A DNA stretch of 64,000 bases, taken from Epiperipatus broadwayi. Lineage: Eukaryota; Onychophora; Udeonychophora; Euonychophora; Peripatidae. The notes under the pieces were generated by a model. It did no database searches. It was not told the origin of the DNA and saw only the letters and a list, made by a program, of their open reading frames with translations. The stretch is from contig JAQFVV010012435.1 of the NCBI GenBank assembly GCA_028023455.1, positions 2,174,001-2,238,000 on the forward strand, written 5' to 3'. Below, piece after piece: positions 24,020-35,629 of the stretch (positions are counted from its first letter, which is position 1; every line of letters starts with the position of its first letter). The position numbers and the translations under genes are program-made.

Positions 24020-24640
24020 CAATGTCCATCAATTCCCATGTGTTCCTGAACATTATTTGAGAAGCTATACATTTATCTCTTTCTTTAATTATCCTTGATT
24101 TTCCTGATTAATATTATTAGGGGATTTATGCAACTAGGATCAAATAGGAGAGTACATCACATCAGACAAACATGTAACACTCCTTATTTCCGCAAAATAG
24201 CCCGATTTGGTGCTTTGAATCAATGTTGTCATCAATGTGTTTTTCTTTTTATAGATTGAAAAAATTAAGGTTCTACGGGTTTCCAATTTAACACATTTTC
24301 AAAAATGTGTTCAATAGTCTCTCCTCCCTTCTAAACAAAGCACATTTGTCATCAATAGATGTATATCCTCTATTTTTTTATCAAAATGCTATCTGTGGGA
24401 AGCACATTAAGATTGATTTTTATCAAAAAATCGAAATACTTCAGTTCCAAGCATCACCATTTAAATTTTTTTAAAGAAATTAAAGATGGTTATGTTGAGT
24501 GTTGAACTGATAGGCACAATTGTTTCATAAATGAGATTATATGCCTCCCAGTATGGAATTTTTGCAGATTTAGCTTGATCCAGGATTAAATTCATTTTTG
24601 TGATTTCAGATAATCATTCTTTTAACATTATTTACTCTAG
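24020..24640 (-). pseudogene. Decayed LINE ORF2 C-terminal region
   Basis: The minus strand gives FDFLIKINLNVLPTDSILI (rc of about 24389-24448). This aligns with FLDFLLKINLLSLPTNQFLV of the LINE at 9.4 kb. It is followed, after a stop and a shift, by KCALFRREE and TIEHIFENV, the remains of the zf-RVT C..C/H..C motif (rc of about 24300-24352). Upstream, NLILDQAKSAKIPYWEAYN continues the LINE frame. Same clade as 8.4-10.1 and 58.4-59.6 kb, but older. Confidence 0.65.
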
Positions 24641-27168
24641 CATCACAAGTTTAGAGCTACTTCATAAACTTTAATGATCTTTTGTATTATAAAGATTCTT
24701 ATGAGTACTTGTTCCTATCGATATTTTGGGAGAGTGTTTATTTTCATTATCTAATTTAATTAAGTACTCATTCTATAATTAAATTGCTTTTAATGATATT
24801 ATATATATATCATAATTTTTTGCTTTTAAGGGAACTGAAAATCCATTTTATATTTATTAGCAGTGATATAAGAAATCATTTAAGTTTAGTTGTTTAGTGG
24901 ACTAACAATATATATATATATTTGTATTTTCATTATTTGCTCAGATAACTTTTTTTTTGTTCTCACTCCCCATTCTTTCTATGCATTCCATTTTATAATC
25001 GCTGCAGATATGTTTACTACTACAGATCAAGTTTTATTCATTACATTTTACATGTCAAAATTCTTAACAATTCTCCATTTGAGTTTATAATAAACTAAAA
25101 GTTTCTCATAGAGGTGCAGAAATGGAGAAGTCAATACTCAGCAGTTGCCAGACAATGGGCATTTGAGTGGATCTTTATATATGTTTTTTTTTATATTTAC
25201 TTAAGAATATATTAGAAAATACTTATTAACCAGTATTGAATAATTATGTAATTTTTTTTATGAGACTGCTGTATGAAGCAAAAAAAAAAGATATGACTAT
25301 TGAAAAATTGTTCAGGTTTTTTTGGCATGGGTTTGAACCCAAAGTCATTAGGCATAATAAGCAAATATTCTACTATTGTACTATCTGTAGTACTTATACT
25401 ATTGTACTATCTGTAGTATTACATAAGTGATGTATTTAACTTATAGTGTAGATTTTTTAAAGCAGGAAATTATTGATGTGGATTTAACAAATCTTCCCAT
25501 GAACATATTATTTGAATATTCATTTTCTATGCATCTAAAATGTTCCCTTTATTCTTGAAACACATTGACACTATAAAGTCTTCTTTCATTCTTATCATTG
25601 ATTGTTTTCAATAAAATTGTTTGAAAATCAAAATCTTAATCAATGTGGACTAAATTATTATAAGAATAATATTAATATTTAGTAGGTAACTTAGTACAAT
25701 ACAAGTGAGTATATGCATATGTAATGTAAGATAAAAAGTAGTATTTTTTATACAAATTGCATCTTGCATGGGATATCTGCAGTAATCTTCAAAAACGAAT
25801 ACTGAAATAGAAATCAGTATTATACAAGCTTGCCAATTACTGGGTGGTGGGTGTCACTTTGAGTTGGTTTTCTATCCTTGTTTTATCTTTTAGCCAAAGA
25901 TAGGCAGGTATTATTTACTCATCAGTATTGGATCATAGCTGAATTGGGCCAGCTACTGAAAAAAATCCTAATTCACATTAAAAATATTTTACGTGGTCTG
26001 GGTTGTAACATGAGATTATAGTTATATAGGATCGATAATCTACTTCACAAAATCCTTCTTATGCAATGTATCAATATTTGCTATAATGCAATGTATTTAT
26101 GTGAAAAGATAAATAGAAATAGAAATTAAATAAACACAAAAGTTATAAAGTTTTATATTAAAAAAACAACTAAAAATAAAATGTTATGAGTTAAAAAAAT
26201 ATACAGTTAATATTTACCTTTCCCCTTGTATTGATTTTTTTTTAAAAGAATAAAAGAAAAAAAAAACAATTAAATGTCATCTTGATTTTTTTTTTCACTT
26301 GTAATTTATTATTATCATTTTTACTTCCAAATTTAGAACAAAATGAAAATTAGTTGTTTTTTTTTTAAAAATCCTTTTTATTAATTTCTAAATAATTTTA
26401 AAAAGAAAATTTGGCAATATTTTTACAATTATAAATTCGCGATGTTTTTTTAATCATTTTTTATTAAACTCGTGATTGATATTAAAAGTGTGTTTTGAAA
26501 TGAGATTTTTGACACCAGTCAGAAATTTATTTCACCTGGATAAACTTTCATTAAATTTTTATTTACACTATGCCGTCTATTTGAATTATTACATTTTAAA
26601 ATATAGTTATTGTTTCAATTAATCATTGACGATTTTTTACAAAAACTTTGTGAGTTCCTTAGATGTTGTACTGCTATTTCAAACTGTGGGAAATTGTGCC
26701 TTTGACAATTTCTAGTTTTAATATAAAATGTGAATGCTGTTTTTTTTTTTATATTTGAAAAATTTATGAATATAAAGGAGAATTAATTGTATGGATCATG
26801 CCAAAATTGATCTTTGTAAAGATGATTGACAACAGCTTAATGAAATGAAAATAATTCATTTCGAAGTAAGATGGTAATAAACACCATTAAATTGATAAAA
26901 TAAAATAATTTAAAGTGCAGTTATAATTTTTGAAAAATTGTAAACGCAATTCAAGAAAAGCAAAATATAGATTTATGATATTCTATAAAATATTAAATAT
27001 TATTGCATTGCTTTTGTTTCTAATAAAATATACTATTTTTGCTCTTTTAAAATAATGATGCTTTCTATTATTACTATGTTGTTACTTTTACAATTTCGAC
27101 TTTCTAGCATTTCTTTCAGAACAGTAATTGATTAATTTGGTATGTTAATTATGTATCTACATATATAT
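24641..27168. other. AT-rich DNA; one tRNA-like B box and a small tandem repeat
   Basis: GGGTTTGAACCC near 25329-25340 (rc contains GGGTTCAAACCC) looks like a pol III B box of a decayed SINE on the minus strand. Beside it TACTATTGTACTATCTGTAG is tandemly duplicated (about 25370-25415). The rest holds nothing I can name. Confidence 0.4.
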
Positions 27169-27799
27169 TTACATAAAATAATGAGCGTGCTAATAGCTCT
27201 AACCAAGTTTTGTCAATAAATTCTGCAAGTTAAAGCATTTAAAATCTTCATCTAGAAACATCCCCATCTCCAAACTGGTTTCAAGCTATCGGCTATCTTC
27301 AGTGATGCACTAGGATGTTTCACATAATGTAAGAGAAAGCATTTAACAATCTCTATCTAGAAACATCCCCGATCCCAAACCACCAGTTTCAAGCTATTGG
27401 CTATCTTCAGTACTGTTTAGGATATTTCAGACAATGTAAGAGAAAGCATTTAGAAACATCCCCAAACCGGTTTCAAGCTATTGGCCATCTTCAGTGATGC
27501 ACTAGGATATTTCAAGCACTGTAAGAGAAAGCATTTAAAATCTATCTAGAAACATCCCCATCCCCAAACTGGTTTTAAGCTATTGGCTATCTTCAGTGAG
27601 ATGATAGGATATTTCAGACACAATGATGCATTAAGATATTTCAGACACTGTCTGAAATATCCTAGAACCTCACTGAAGATAGCCAATAGCCTGAAACCAG
27701 TTTGGGGATATTTCTAGATAGAGATTTTAAATGCTTTCTCTTGTGGCATTTATCGATAAATTTTGGTTAGAGCTATTAGCACACTCATTTTATTTTATA
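27169..27799. mobile_element. Foldback element with tandemly repeated arm
   Basis: Terminal inverted repeats of about 75 bp contain TGCTAATAGCTCTAACCAA (left about 27188-27206, complement near 27764-27782). The left side then holds four direct units of about 90-110 bp, each with AACATCCCCATCCCCAAAC and TTCAAGCTATTGGCTATC. One inverted unit lies on the right (about 27640-27745). This is the classic foldback shape: long inverted ends with a variable number of subrepeats. Each unit carries a hammerhead core. No protein is encoded. Confidence 0.8.
27668..27707 (+). ncRNA. Hammerhead ribozyme motif in the foldback arm
   Basis: CCTCA (27668-27672) pairs with TGGGG (27703-27707) with one wobble. 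CTGAAGA is at 27673-27679. The stem II region 27680-27692 is weak. GAA is at 27693-27695. Stem III is AC-CA-GT (27696-27701) and the cleavage nucleotide is T27702 (GUU site). The direct units at 27.24-27.60 kb carry the same core on the minus strand (CTGAAGA), with variable stems. Confidence 0.65.
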
Positions 27800-27985
27800 A
27801 AATTTCAAGCTTATCAAGTTAGGTCACATGATGTACGACTTTATTTTATTTACTATTATTTATATAGAGCTCACAAATAAGCTCTTAACAAGCTTGCAAG
27901 CTCTATATATATAACATTTGTTATACAAACTTATTAAATTAGTTCATATGACTTGATTTCTTTGTAATATATATTTATGTATTTA
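27800..27985. repeat. Small imperfect inverted repeat
   Basis: ATCAAGTTAGGTCACATGAT near 27817 is partly mirrored by TTAGTTCATATGACTTGAT near 27938-27956. The centre has AGAGCTCACAAATAAGCTC and AAGCTTGCAAGCTCT. It is probably a degraded hairpin element. Confidence 0.4.
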
Positions 27986-27989
27986 TATT

Positions 27990-30233
27990 AATGTTCCAAA
28001 TGAAGGTACAGCAGAATTGGATTATATTTTGACTAACAGAAAATACATATTTCAAGATTGTAATGTTCTTAATAAATTTAACACAGGAAGTGATCATCGA
28101 TTAGTAAGGTGTAAGTTACGTGTTAATGCAAAACTAGAGAGACAAAAATTATTAAGAAAAACAATATTTACAGTTGATATTCCTAATCTTCAGAAACATT
28201 CTAATGAATTTAAATTAGAACTTACAAATAGGTGTCAAGTGTTAGGAGATTTTGAACATGATACAGATTTGAATGAAATTAATATGAAAATAACTGATAG
28301 ACTTTTAAAAACTGCAACAAACATAGCTGGTAGAAAAAAGCAGCAATTGACTAATAAAATTTCTACTGAGACTAGAGAATTTATGAAGAAAAGAAGGAAT
28401 ATGAAGATATACAAAAATGATGTATTAAAAAGAATTGAATATCTCGAATTTTGTAAAATGGTACGGAAAAGAGTTGAAAATAATATAAGAAAGTATAATT
28501 GTGAAATGGCAAGGAAAGCTGTAGAAGAAAATAAAAGTCTCAAAAATGGTAAACAACATTTTGGTATTGGTAGGAAATTTATATCTGCAATAAGAAAAAA
28601 AGATGGAATTATTACTAAAAAGAGAGATGACATCATGAAATTGGTAGAAGATTTTTATCAAGAATTATATAGTAATAAAGAACAAGTACCTCCTATATCT
28701 ATTACATCTTCCGAATTGCCCAGAATTTTAAATGAAGAAGTGAGACATGCAATTAAGTGTATGAAGAAACGAAAGGCTCCAGGAAATGATGGAATTATAA
28801 TTGATATATTAAAAGAAGCAGGTGAAGAAATAGAAACAATTTTAGCAAAGTTATATACCAAATGTCTAAATGATAAAGATGTACCGGAAGATTGGAAGAA
28901 TGCAGTAATAATATTAATATTTAAAAAAGGTGATAAAGAAGATATTAGAAATTACAGACCTATCAGCCTTTTATCAGTTTTATATAAAATTTTTACCAAG
29001 ATAATTACAACTCTACAGAGAACTTTGGATTTCCACCAACCAAGAGAACAAGCTGGATTTAAAAGTGGTTTTAGTACAATAGATCATATCCAGGTATTGA
29101 GAGAAGTCATAGAAAGGACAAACGAATATGAGTTGTCATTATGTTTTGGATTTGTAGATTATGAAAAGGCATTCGATTCTATACACATTTCTTCAGTGAT
29201 TAAAGCATTGGATCATCAAGGTATAGATCCAGGATATTGTCATATTTTAAAGAATATTTATAAAAATGCAACAGCAACAATTAGATTACATAATGATACT
29301 GGAAAAATCAACATTGAGAAAGGTGTAAGACAAGGTGACTCCATATCTCCAAAACTCTTTACAGCAGTGCTGCAAGAAGTATTTTGTGGATTAAAATGGG
29401 AAACTAAAGGAGTGAAAGTAAATGGAGAGTATTTAAGTCATTTAGATTTCGCAGATGATGTAGTTGTTTTTGCAAATAATGCTTCAGAGCTGCAGGAAAT
29501 GTTGCAGGAGTTAGCAGATGAAAGTAGAAAAATAGGACTAAAGATAAATGTTAAAAAGACTAAAGTAATGTTTAATCGATTTGCTCAAAATATGAAAATA
29601 AAGATTGATTATGAAGAATTAGAAGAAGTTAACAGTTACAAATACCTTGGTCAGATTATTAATACAGATGGAAACATAATGGAGGAAATTAATCATAGAA
29701 TTAAACTTGGTTGGAGTGCTTTTGGTAGAAATAACTTGATACTAAAAGGAAATATGCCTATGTGTTTGAAAAGGATGGTTTTTAACAAATGTGTTTTACC
29801 AGTTCTTACTTATGGATCTGAGACTTGGACACTTAATAGAAGAGCAATACAGAGACTTCAGACCACTCAAAGGAGTATGGAGAGATGTATGTTGGGAGTA
29901 ACAAGAAGAGATTGAAAACGCAATGTGTGGGTAAGACAACAAACAGATGTTACTGACCTTATTGAAAAAATTAAAAGATTGAAATGGAGTTGTGCTGGAC
30001 ATATTGCTAGAAGAGATGATAATAGATGGACAATTGAAATTTTAAACTGGATTTCAAGAGATTGTAAAAGACCCAGAAAGAGACCACATGTGAGATGGAT
30101 GGATGAAATAAGAAAATTGCAGGGGTGTTGTGGAGAAGAGAAGCTAAAGATTGGAGAAGATGGATTAAACTTGGAGAGACCTTCATCCTGCAGTGGATTG
30201 ATAATGGTTGATGATGATGATGATGATGATTAA
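27990..30233 (+). mobile_element. RTE-clade LINE, 5'-truncated, RT nearly intact
   Basis: One frame runs from within the endonuclease tail (DYILTNRK, then GSDHRLVR at about residue 25) through a full reverse transcriptase. Motifs seen are NYRPISLLSV (about 311), VDYEKAFDSI (about 382), GVRQGDSISPKLF (about 437) and the catalytic FADD (about 479). The C-terminal domain with YKYLGQIIN, LTYGSETW and AGHIARR follows. A single in-frame TGA at 29913-29915 splits it after TRRD. The same frame resumes and ends in a run of aspartates encoded by (GAT)n. RTE elements lack the zinc motif, copy themselves by target-primed reverse transcription and end in short simple repeats. All fit. Most of the endonuclease is missing, so the copy is not autonomous, but it is the best-preserved protein gene here. 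Confidence 0.92.
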
Positions 30234-30744
30234 TGTTCTATGTATATAAAATATATATTTATATACACGTATATGTGTGTATATGTATTAACATGGAATG
30301 TTGATCTAAATACTATATTTTATATTGTGTAGATGTATGATGTAACTAATGCAACCCATTTGTCAATTATGGCAGAAGATTGCTAAACAGATGAAACTGT
30401 TAAAAAAAAAAAACAGTAGTAAAAATGCATTACTATTGTAAAAAACTATATTATATAATTGTATATGATGTGATCAAAATATAATCCAAAAGTCTATTAT
30501 GCAACTTTATATATTAACAGCCCCAAAAAATATTTCTATAGCCTGCTAGGAAGAAATAAAATACTGCATACAAATTTCTAATTGTGGTATTTGAATTATT
30601 AAAAGAATTTACTATTTATTGTTAATCTAATTATGAGATATATTTTGTAATGTGCAACTTTTTTAATAATTCACGTTTGAAGTATTAAGTAGTGATTAAA
30701 ACATATGTACATATGAAAACTTTCTTTAAAGTGGTAAATTGATC

Positions 30745-30787
<43 letters not shown>

Positions 30788-30863
30788 CAGTAATGAGAAG
30801 AACTGGTAAAACATAAAGGTATTTTATAATGAATTTTAGTATGGTTTCATGATTCAGGCAGAT
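30234..30863. other. AT-rich DNA with (TA)n microsatellite
   Basis: About 20 TA repeats lie at 30746-30786. Apart from this and an A run near 30400, nothing is recognised. Confidence 0.6.
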
Positions 30864-31434
30864 TTTGTTAATGCTTTATGGTGTTTTAGTTGTATTTATA
30901 TATTGGACTATTTCCATCATGTAATATGAGTATTGGCTGTCTTTAGAAAAATTTAACTTTATTTAAACATTCCAAATACATTCAATAAGCACAAAGTTTT
31001 GAGTGATATTATTCTCCCCTTTTCTTCAATGTTGCTGGTCTTATTAATGATAATACTAGCATGGGAATTGAACCTGGACCCTTAGATTATTGAATATTAA
31101 ATTTTAAGGTAATGTTCTAACCAACTAACTGAGTCATTGTCAGGATGCTCAGTTGGTAGATCATTATCTTAAAACTCAATACTCAAGAATCTTAAGGGTT
31201 CAAATTGGATTCCCATGCAAATATTGTCACTGGTCAGGTCAGCAACCCCTGAAGAAGAGAGAATAATAATACCTCTGAAACATTTTGCATATACTAACCT
31301 GTTTGATGTGGTATTATTAACAGTTGAATCTATTTGGAATATTTAAATAATTAAATTTTTCTAAAGACATTCAGTAGTCATATTAGATGATGGAAATAGT
31401 TCAACATATAAATACAACTAAGACTTTGTTAATG
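30864..31434 (+). repeat. Family P snap-back element, copy P2, with TSD
   Basis: TTTGTTAATG occurs at 30864-30873 and 31425-31434 as a 10-bp duplication. The left arm reads TATTGGACTATTTCCATCAT and inward, and the right arm ends ATGATGGAAATAGTTCAAC. tRNA-like segments (GCTCAGTTGGTAGA, GGGTTCAAATT) lie near the centre at about 31140. A core of hammerhead type (CTGAAGA, AGAG/CTCT helix, GAAAC) is in the sense arm near 31240-31285, but no acceptable cleavage site follows it. More diverged than P1. Confidence 0.8.
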
Positions 31435-31739
31435 TTATAAAATTTTGTCAAAACTATTTTAAAGAAGCATAGTATTAATTACTTTCATTGGGATTTATAT
31501 CTGAAGCAAATTAGAATACAATGGAAAGAGCCTTTAATTAATCAGGGTGCTGCTGAAATCTTTCAAAAATAAAACTTATTGCAGAAAATAATAAAACCTA
31601 GCATTGCAAAATGTCATGTAAATAGATTTAATGATCAGCATGGGGAATTATGTGGGGGGTGTTCTGGGATTAGAATGTTTCTATTTGTTTATGAATGTTA
31701 AGCATGCTGATTTTATATATTATTTTCTTTCATTGTCAT
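31435..31739. other. No gene seen
   Basis: AT-rich. The frame at 31631-31852 runs into the antisense RTE remnant and is not a gene. Confidence 0.5.
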
Positions 31740-31935
31740 TCTATTATAGGATTAAGGTCTCTCCATATTTAATCCATTTTTTTCAATCCATTTTCTTATT
31801 TCAAGCCTTCATTTCACATGTTGCCATTCTAAAAATCTTTTACAATCTTTAGGGATCCAAATTAAGATTTTGATCCCACCTATTGTCATCTTTTCTAATA
31901 CTATGCCCATTCCAGCTTCATTTTAGTCTTTTATT
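31740..31935 (-). pseudogene. Decayed RTE 3' end, antisense
   Basis: The + strand reads AAGGTCTCTCCATATTTAATCC near 31751-31772. This is the complement of the GGATTAAACTTGGAGAGACC segment seen at the end of the intact RTE. It continues with the complements of ATGTGAGATGGATGG-like and GATTGTAAAAGA-like stretches. Heavily substituted. Confidence 0.6.
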
Positions 31936-32499
31936 TTTTAAAATGATGTTATTTCCAAAATAAATCTTTCTTTACTCCTATATATAGTTTGAATTATTTG
32001 ATTGTTGTCAAATTTATATGTGAGAACTGTTAAAGCTCATGTATTAAAAACCTTTGCAGACATATAGAAATTTTTGCTTTTAATATCAAATTATTTCTGC
32101 AAAAACACTTCATTTGAGTTGAATTGGATTATTAAGTTTATCCATTATGTTTTCATCTGTATTAATAATCTGATTAAGATATTTATAATTAGTATACTTT
32201 TCTAATTCATGGTTTTCAATTTTATTTTTTTTATTATTATTAGCATTTATCGTTAGTCCTATTTATAACATTTTCTGATATTAATAATTTAAAAAAAAAA
32301 AAAAAAATTTCCTGATATATATATATTAAATTTAAGTCAAGTAATGCAATATCTAATAACGATAATTTAACAACAATTTAGAAATACAATAAAGATTTTG
32401 AAGTAAAAAGTTGATTAGAAAGAAAATGTTTTAAATCATGGATTATATTTTTCTTTAGAAAAAAAATTGAATTAACAAGTACAAAAAAAAAAAAAAAAA
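31936..32499. other. AT-rich DNA, no gene seen
   Basis: Possibly more of the antisense RTE in its first 100 bp, otherwise homopolymer-rich sequence. Confidence 0.4.
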
Positions 32500-32645
32500 T
32501 GAAAACTATACGTATATTGGATATTATTCATCTTTTCAACATGTGTGTGATCAGGTGGGTCAGCAATGGCACTGAGAGTAGTTGGTCGTGTGATAGTCTG
32601 AGTTCGAATCCCGCATATATTACATATATAAATGCAGGTTTAAAC
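32500..32645 (+). repeat. Family Q 3' fragment (tRNA-like)
   Basis: This starts inside the family after the hammerhead (ATCTTTTCAACATGTGTG, GTGGGTCAGCAATGGCA). It runs through GAGTTCGAATCCCGCATA, a good B box, into the tail motif AAATGCAGGT shared with the copy at 48.1 kb. It sits only about 175 bp upstream of the first semaphorin exon, inside the preceding intron. Confidence 0.65.
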
Positions 32646-32818
32646 CTGTACAATGTATTAGAAAGCAGTATTTAATTTTTTTTTAAAAAAAATGGTTATT
32701 ATCAGTTTAGCAAGAATTTTCTCTTAAACTTCATGTTTGTGTGAAAGAGTACTGCGTGCTTGGCAATAAAAATTGTGCTTTATTTATATATTAATATAAA
32801 TGTATTTTTCCCGTTTAG

Positions 32819-32901
32819 ATATAGGTTTACACAAATTGCAGTTGATCCTCAAGTATTAGCTACTGACAACCGTACCTATGATGTTCTGTACATTGGAACA
32901 G
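32819..32901 (+). CDS. Semaphorin exon A (Sema domain, late blades)
   Basis: The acceptor TTTTTCCCGTTTAG ends at 32818 and the donor G|GTATTT begins at 32902. The exon is 83 bp: the last base of a codon, 27 codons, then the first base of the next. It encodes YRFTQIAVDPQ, TYDVLYIGT and the linker between them. In semaphorins the FTxIxVD...TYDVLFIGTDxG stretch is a Sema-domain signature near the end of the seven-blade propeller. The phase-1 donor base G joins AT of exon B to make Asp, giving IGTDNG. Class-1/6 affinity is inferred from exon B. Semaphorins are secreted or membrane guidance ligands for plexins. Confidence 0.9.
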
Positions 32902-34281
32902 GTATTTATTTCTAATTATTTTTAAGTGTTGATATTTTTATCTTGTTTAATAAAAGATTGTAAATAGACAACAGTGCTTTGGTAGATGGGATTCTTCTAG
33001 GCTTCTGTTGCCATAACAACACTAAGAGTTAAATATTGATTTTTTTTCTTCTTTTCTTAAAATGAAGAAAAGCAGTGAAGGCTAATCAAAATAAAAATTG
33101 TTTAAATTTAGTCACATGATTCCATGTTCAGAATGAAATCCGATTTGTCTTCTGAGATCGCAATTTTTAGATTTCTTAGGGTATATAAAAGCATCGCCAT
33201 TTAGCAATGTATGCCAACTTGAGGCTAAGATCTTTGGAGATGAAAGTAAAATAGCATTTCCCAGTAGAATTTTGATCAATATTGTTTTTCAATATTTGAG
33301 TTTCTTTCTTTTTTTTTTTTTTTTCGACAGCTTTGAAATTCTGTTTGCATTTTAGAAATTTTTTTAGCTAATTATAAAACTAATTTTTACAAACTTTCTA
33401 TTTGAAAAGTCTAAGGGTCTTTATTAACTTATTTATAACTACAGACGTAGTTTTTATTTATATGTAAATGAACATTTTATTTTAGTATGTTTAACGGTGA
33501 ACTGAGCTTTTGAATCACTCCCTGAAATTCAGAAGTCTCCAACCCCTTACCCTGCTGAAAAAGTGTGCAAGGAGGTCTACTTACAAGATAGGCTATTTTT
33601 CAAGTAATGAAGTAATGTTATAAAAGTTATTCAGAGATTGCTAAAATAAAAATGATGTGAGTGGTATGTTGTTAAGAAGAAAGGAGAGTGATGACGTAAG
33701 TGGGGGAATGTAAAGGTGACACCACTTAGAAACATGCTTTGTAAATGAAAAAAGATAATTTTGGTTATGTGATGAGAAGAGTTGAAGACTACATAGGTAG
33801 CAATTAATTACTAATTATGAAATTTTATCTGACAGAAGAAGAGGTCTGTCTGATTTTAGATAGATAAACTGTCACTATTGATATGGAGTAGTTGTGTAAG
33901 GGTGTTATACCATGAGCTGAATTGGGAAAGAATCTGCCCCCCCCCCCGATTCTGTCATTAAAAGAGAATAATAAATATGGGAAATCAAAATGTAAAAGCA
34001 AATTACTCTTTTGCTTTCTGTGTTTAAAATGTTCATCTGACTTTTAAAAAATTATGCTCAATGTTATTTTGTATCGATTCACAAACATCTGATTGCCACT
34101 CCTGATGCCTTACAATAGCTGGATTGTTAATGTTTCATCACATGAAGTTGTGTTAAACATTCTGTTTCATTGATTCCAAGACTAAGAAAGACTAGTGAGT
34201 ATGAGAAATCAAAAAATGAACTTGCAGAATGCTTGTTTCTGTCCACTGAAATAAAAATTTTCTAAGGCATTACATGACTAG
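32902..34281 (+). other. Semaphorin intron, 5' part
   Basis: This is the first part of the 5,074-bp intron between the exons (32902-37975). A T-rich tract near 33310-33325 and a C11-13 run at about 33937-33948 are the only marked features. No exon is seen. Confidence 0.7.
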
Positions 34282-35343
34282 TACACCTGGGTTTCGTTTT
34301 ACGCGATAGATAGGTTCCTCAGAAAACACGCGCAAATGAAATCGTGCAAAAATAGACGTAACTTACCTTGAAAAAGGGGGAATACGGACTGTGATTTTTC
34401 AAAACTTGTGTAAAAGCAAAGCACCAACTTAAAATTTACTTTAAAATTCGTGCAAAAAAAAAATAAGGAAATAAAATATGACTAATAAAAAATTTCAAAT
34501 TTAAAAAAAAATTGATACAAGACAAACTTTTTTAAACTATAATATTTAATTTTATTCAAAACAATATATTTTTATGCATAATTTACAGTAATTTATATTT
34601 TTTTATACACATTTTAATTATTATCGCTATTTGCCGGTAAACAGGTTCATTTGCAAACTGATAAAAAAATCAGATTCTTCACAAGATGAAATACAACTAG
34701 CGCCAACGTCACTCTCATGTTGTGTTAATTAATGGTTTTCTGGTGACAATGTAATTAGTAATTAATCTAACAACTAAAAATTAAATTCTTGTTTTTGTCT
34801 TTAATTTTCAATTTTAATTGTGCCCACTGCTATTACTCACCTTTTAAAAATAAACTTGCGGACACTAAATGATTAATAATTGATTACCGTACATTCTTTT
34901 TTAAAAAGCAAAAACAGAATGTGATTTAAAATGCAAAATTAACATGCACAATGTTTGAACAAATTTACATTATAATCTTGTAAAATTTAATGTGTGTATA
35001 CATAAAATATGGAAATCATGATTTTAATTTCATTATTGCATAAAATCTTACTATTATAAAGCACTGAAAATATTGAAATTACTAATATGAAAGTCGAATT
35101 CCAATAGTAATGTGATATTACAGTACTTTCAATATAACGTTAAGTTTGCGAAATTTATTATTTAAAGTAATATAGGGTATATGAGCATAGACTTTCAGAT
35201 GATCCATCACTCTCCACTCTATCTAATAACACTGACACACTCAAGTAATAGAGTATTATCGGAGTTCAACTTCCGGTGAAACCTGAATCGCGTAACTTCA
35301 AAATCGTATTAAATAAGTCCGCATAAAAAGAGACCCAGGTGTA
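34282..35343. mobile_element. Non-autonomous TIR DNA transposon with TA duplications
   Basis: The left end is TA then CACCTGGGTTTCGTTTTACG (34284-34303). The right end, read on the minus strand from 35341, is CACCTGGGTCTCTTTTTATG, followed outward by TA. The termini match at 16 of 20 positions. The inside (1,058 bp) is CpG-richer than the surroundings and has no open frame long enough for a transposase. TA duplications and subterminal GGTTCC...AACACGCGCAAATG suggest the Tc1/mariner/pogo group, by analogy with Tigger-like ends. It is a deletion derivative or an unrelated MITE. Confidence 0.7.
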
Positions 35344-35629
35344 ATGAGATTTTTAGCAAATTAGATGCCATCATCCAAATAAATATGATTTCATGAATGG
35401 ATTTTTCAATGTATTTCAGAGTTTGAGTAATAATTCTTGTTGACAGACTTATTGTCTTTATTATTCTCATTGTTAAACTTTAATATTTGTGTTAATATTA
35501 AGAATACACACGACTATATAATTCGACTATATACAAATAAATCAAATAAATAAATGAATGACAAACTTTTATTGATTTTTTTTAGCGCTTCCAAAGGGAT
35601 AACTTCATTTTCAAGAAGTACAATATTCC
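35344..35629. other. Intron DNA, no feature
   Basis: AT-rich sequence between the DNA transposon and the PLE. Confidence 0.5.

Noticed and set aside
27235-27720. CRISPR-like array
   Set aside because: Units are 90-110 bp without unique spacers, flanked by inverted repeats, in a eukaryotic genome.
31236-31290. Active hammerhead in family P
   Set aside because: CTGAAGA, a stem and GAAAC are present, but the nucleotide at the expected cleavage position reads G and stem I is poor in all P copies.
1-32818. Upstream Sema-domain exons
   Set aside because: No stretch with splice sites and Sema motifs (for example the LMD...P segment that should precede YRFTQ) could be read.
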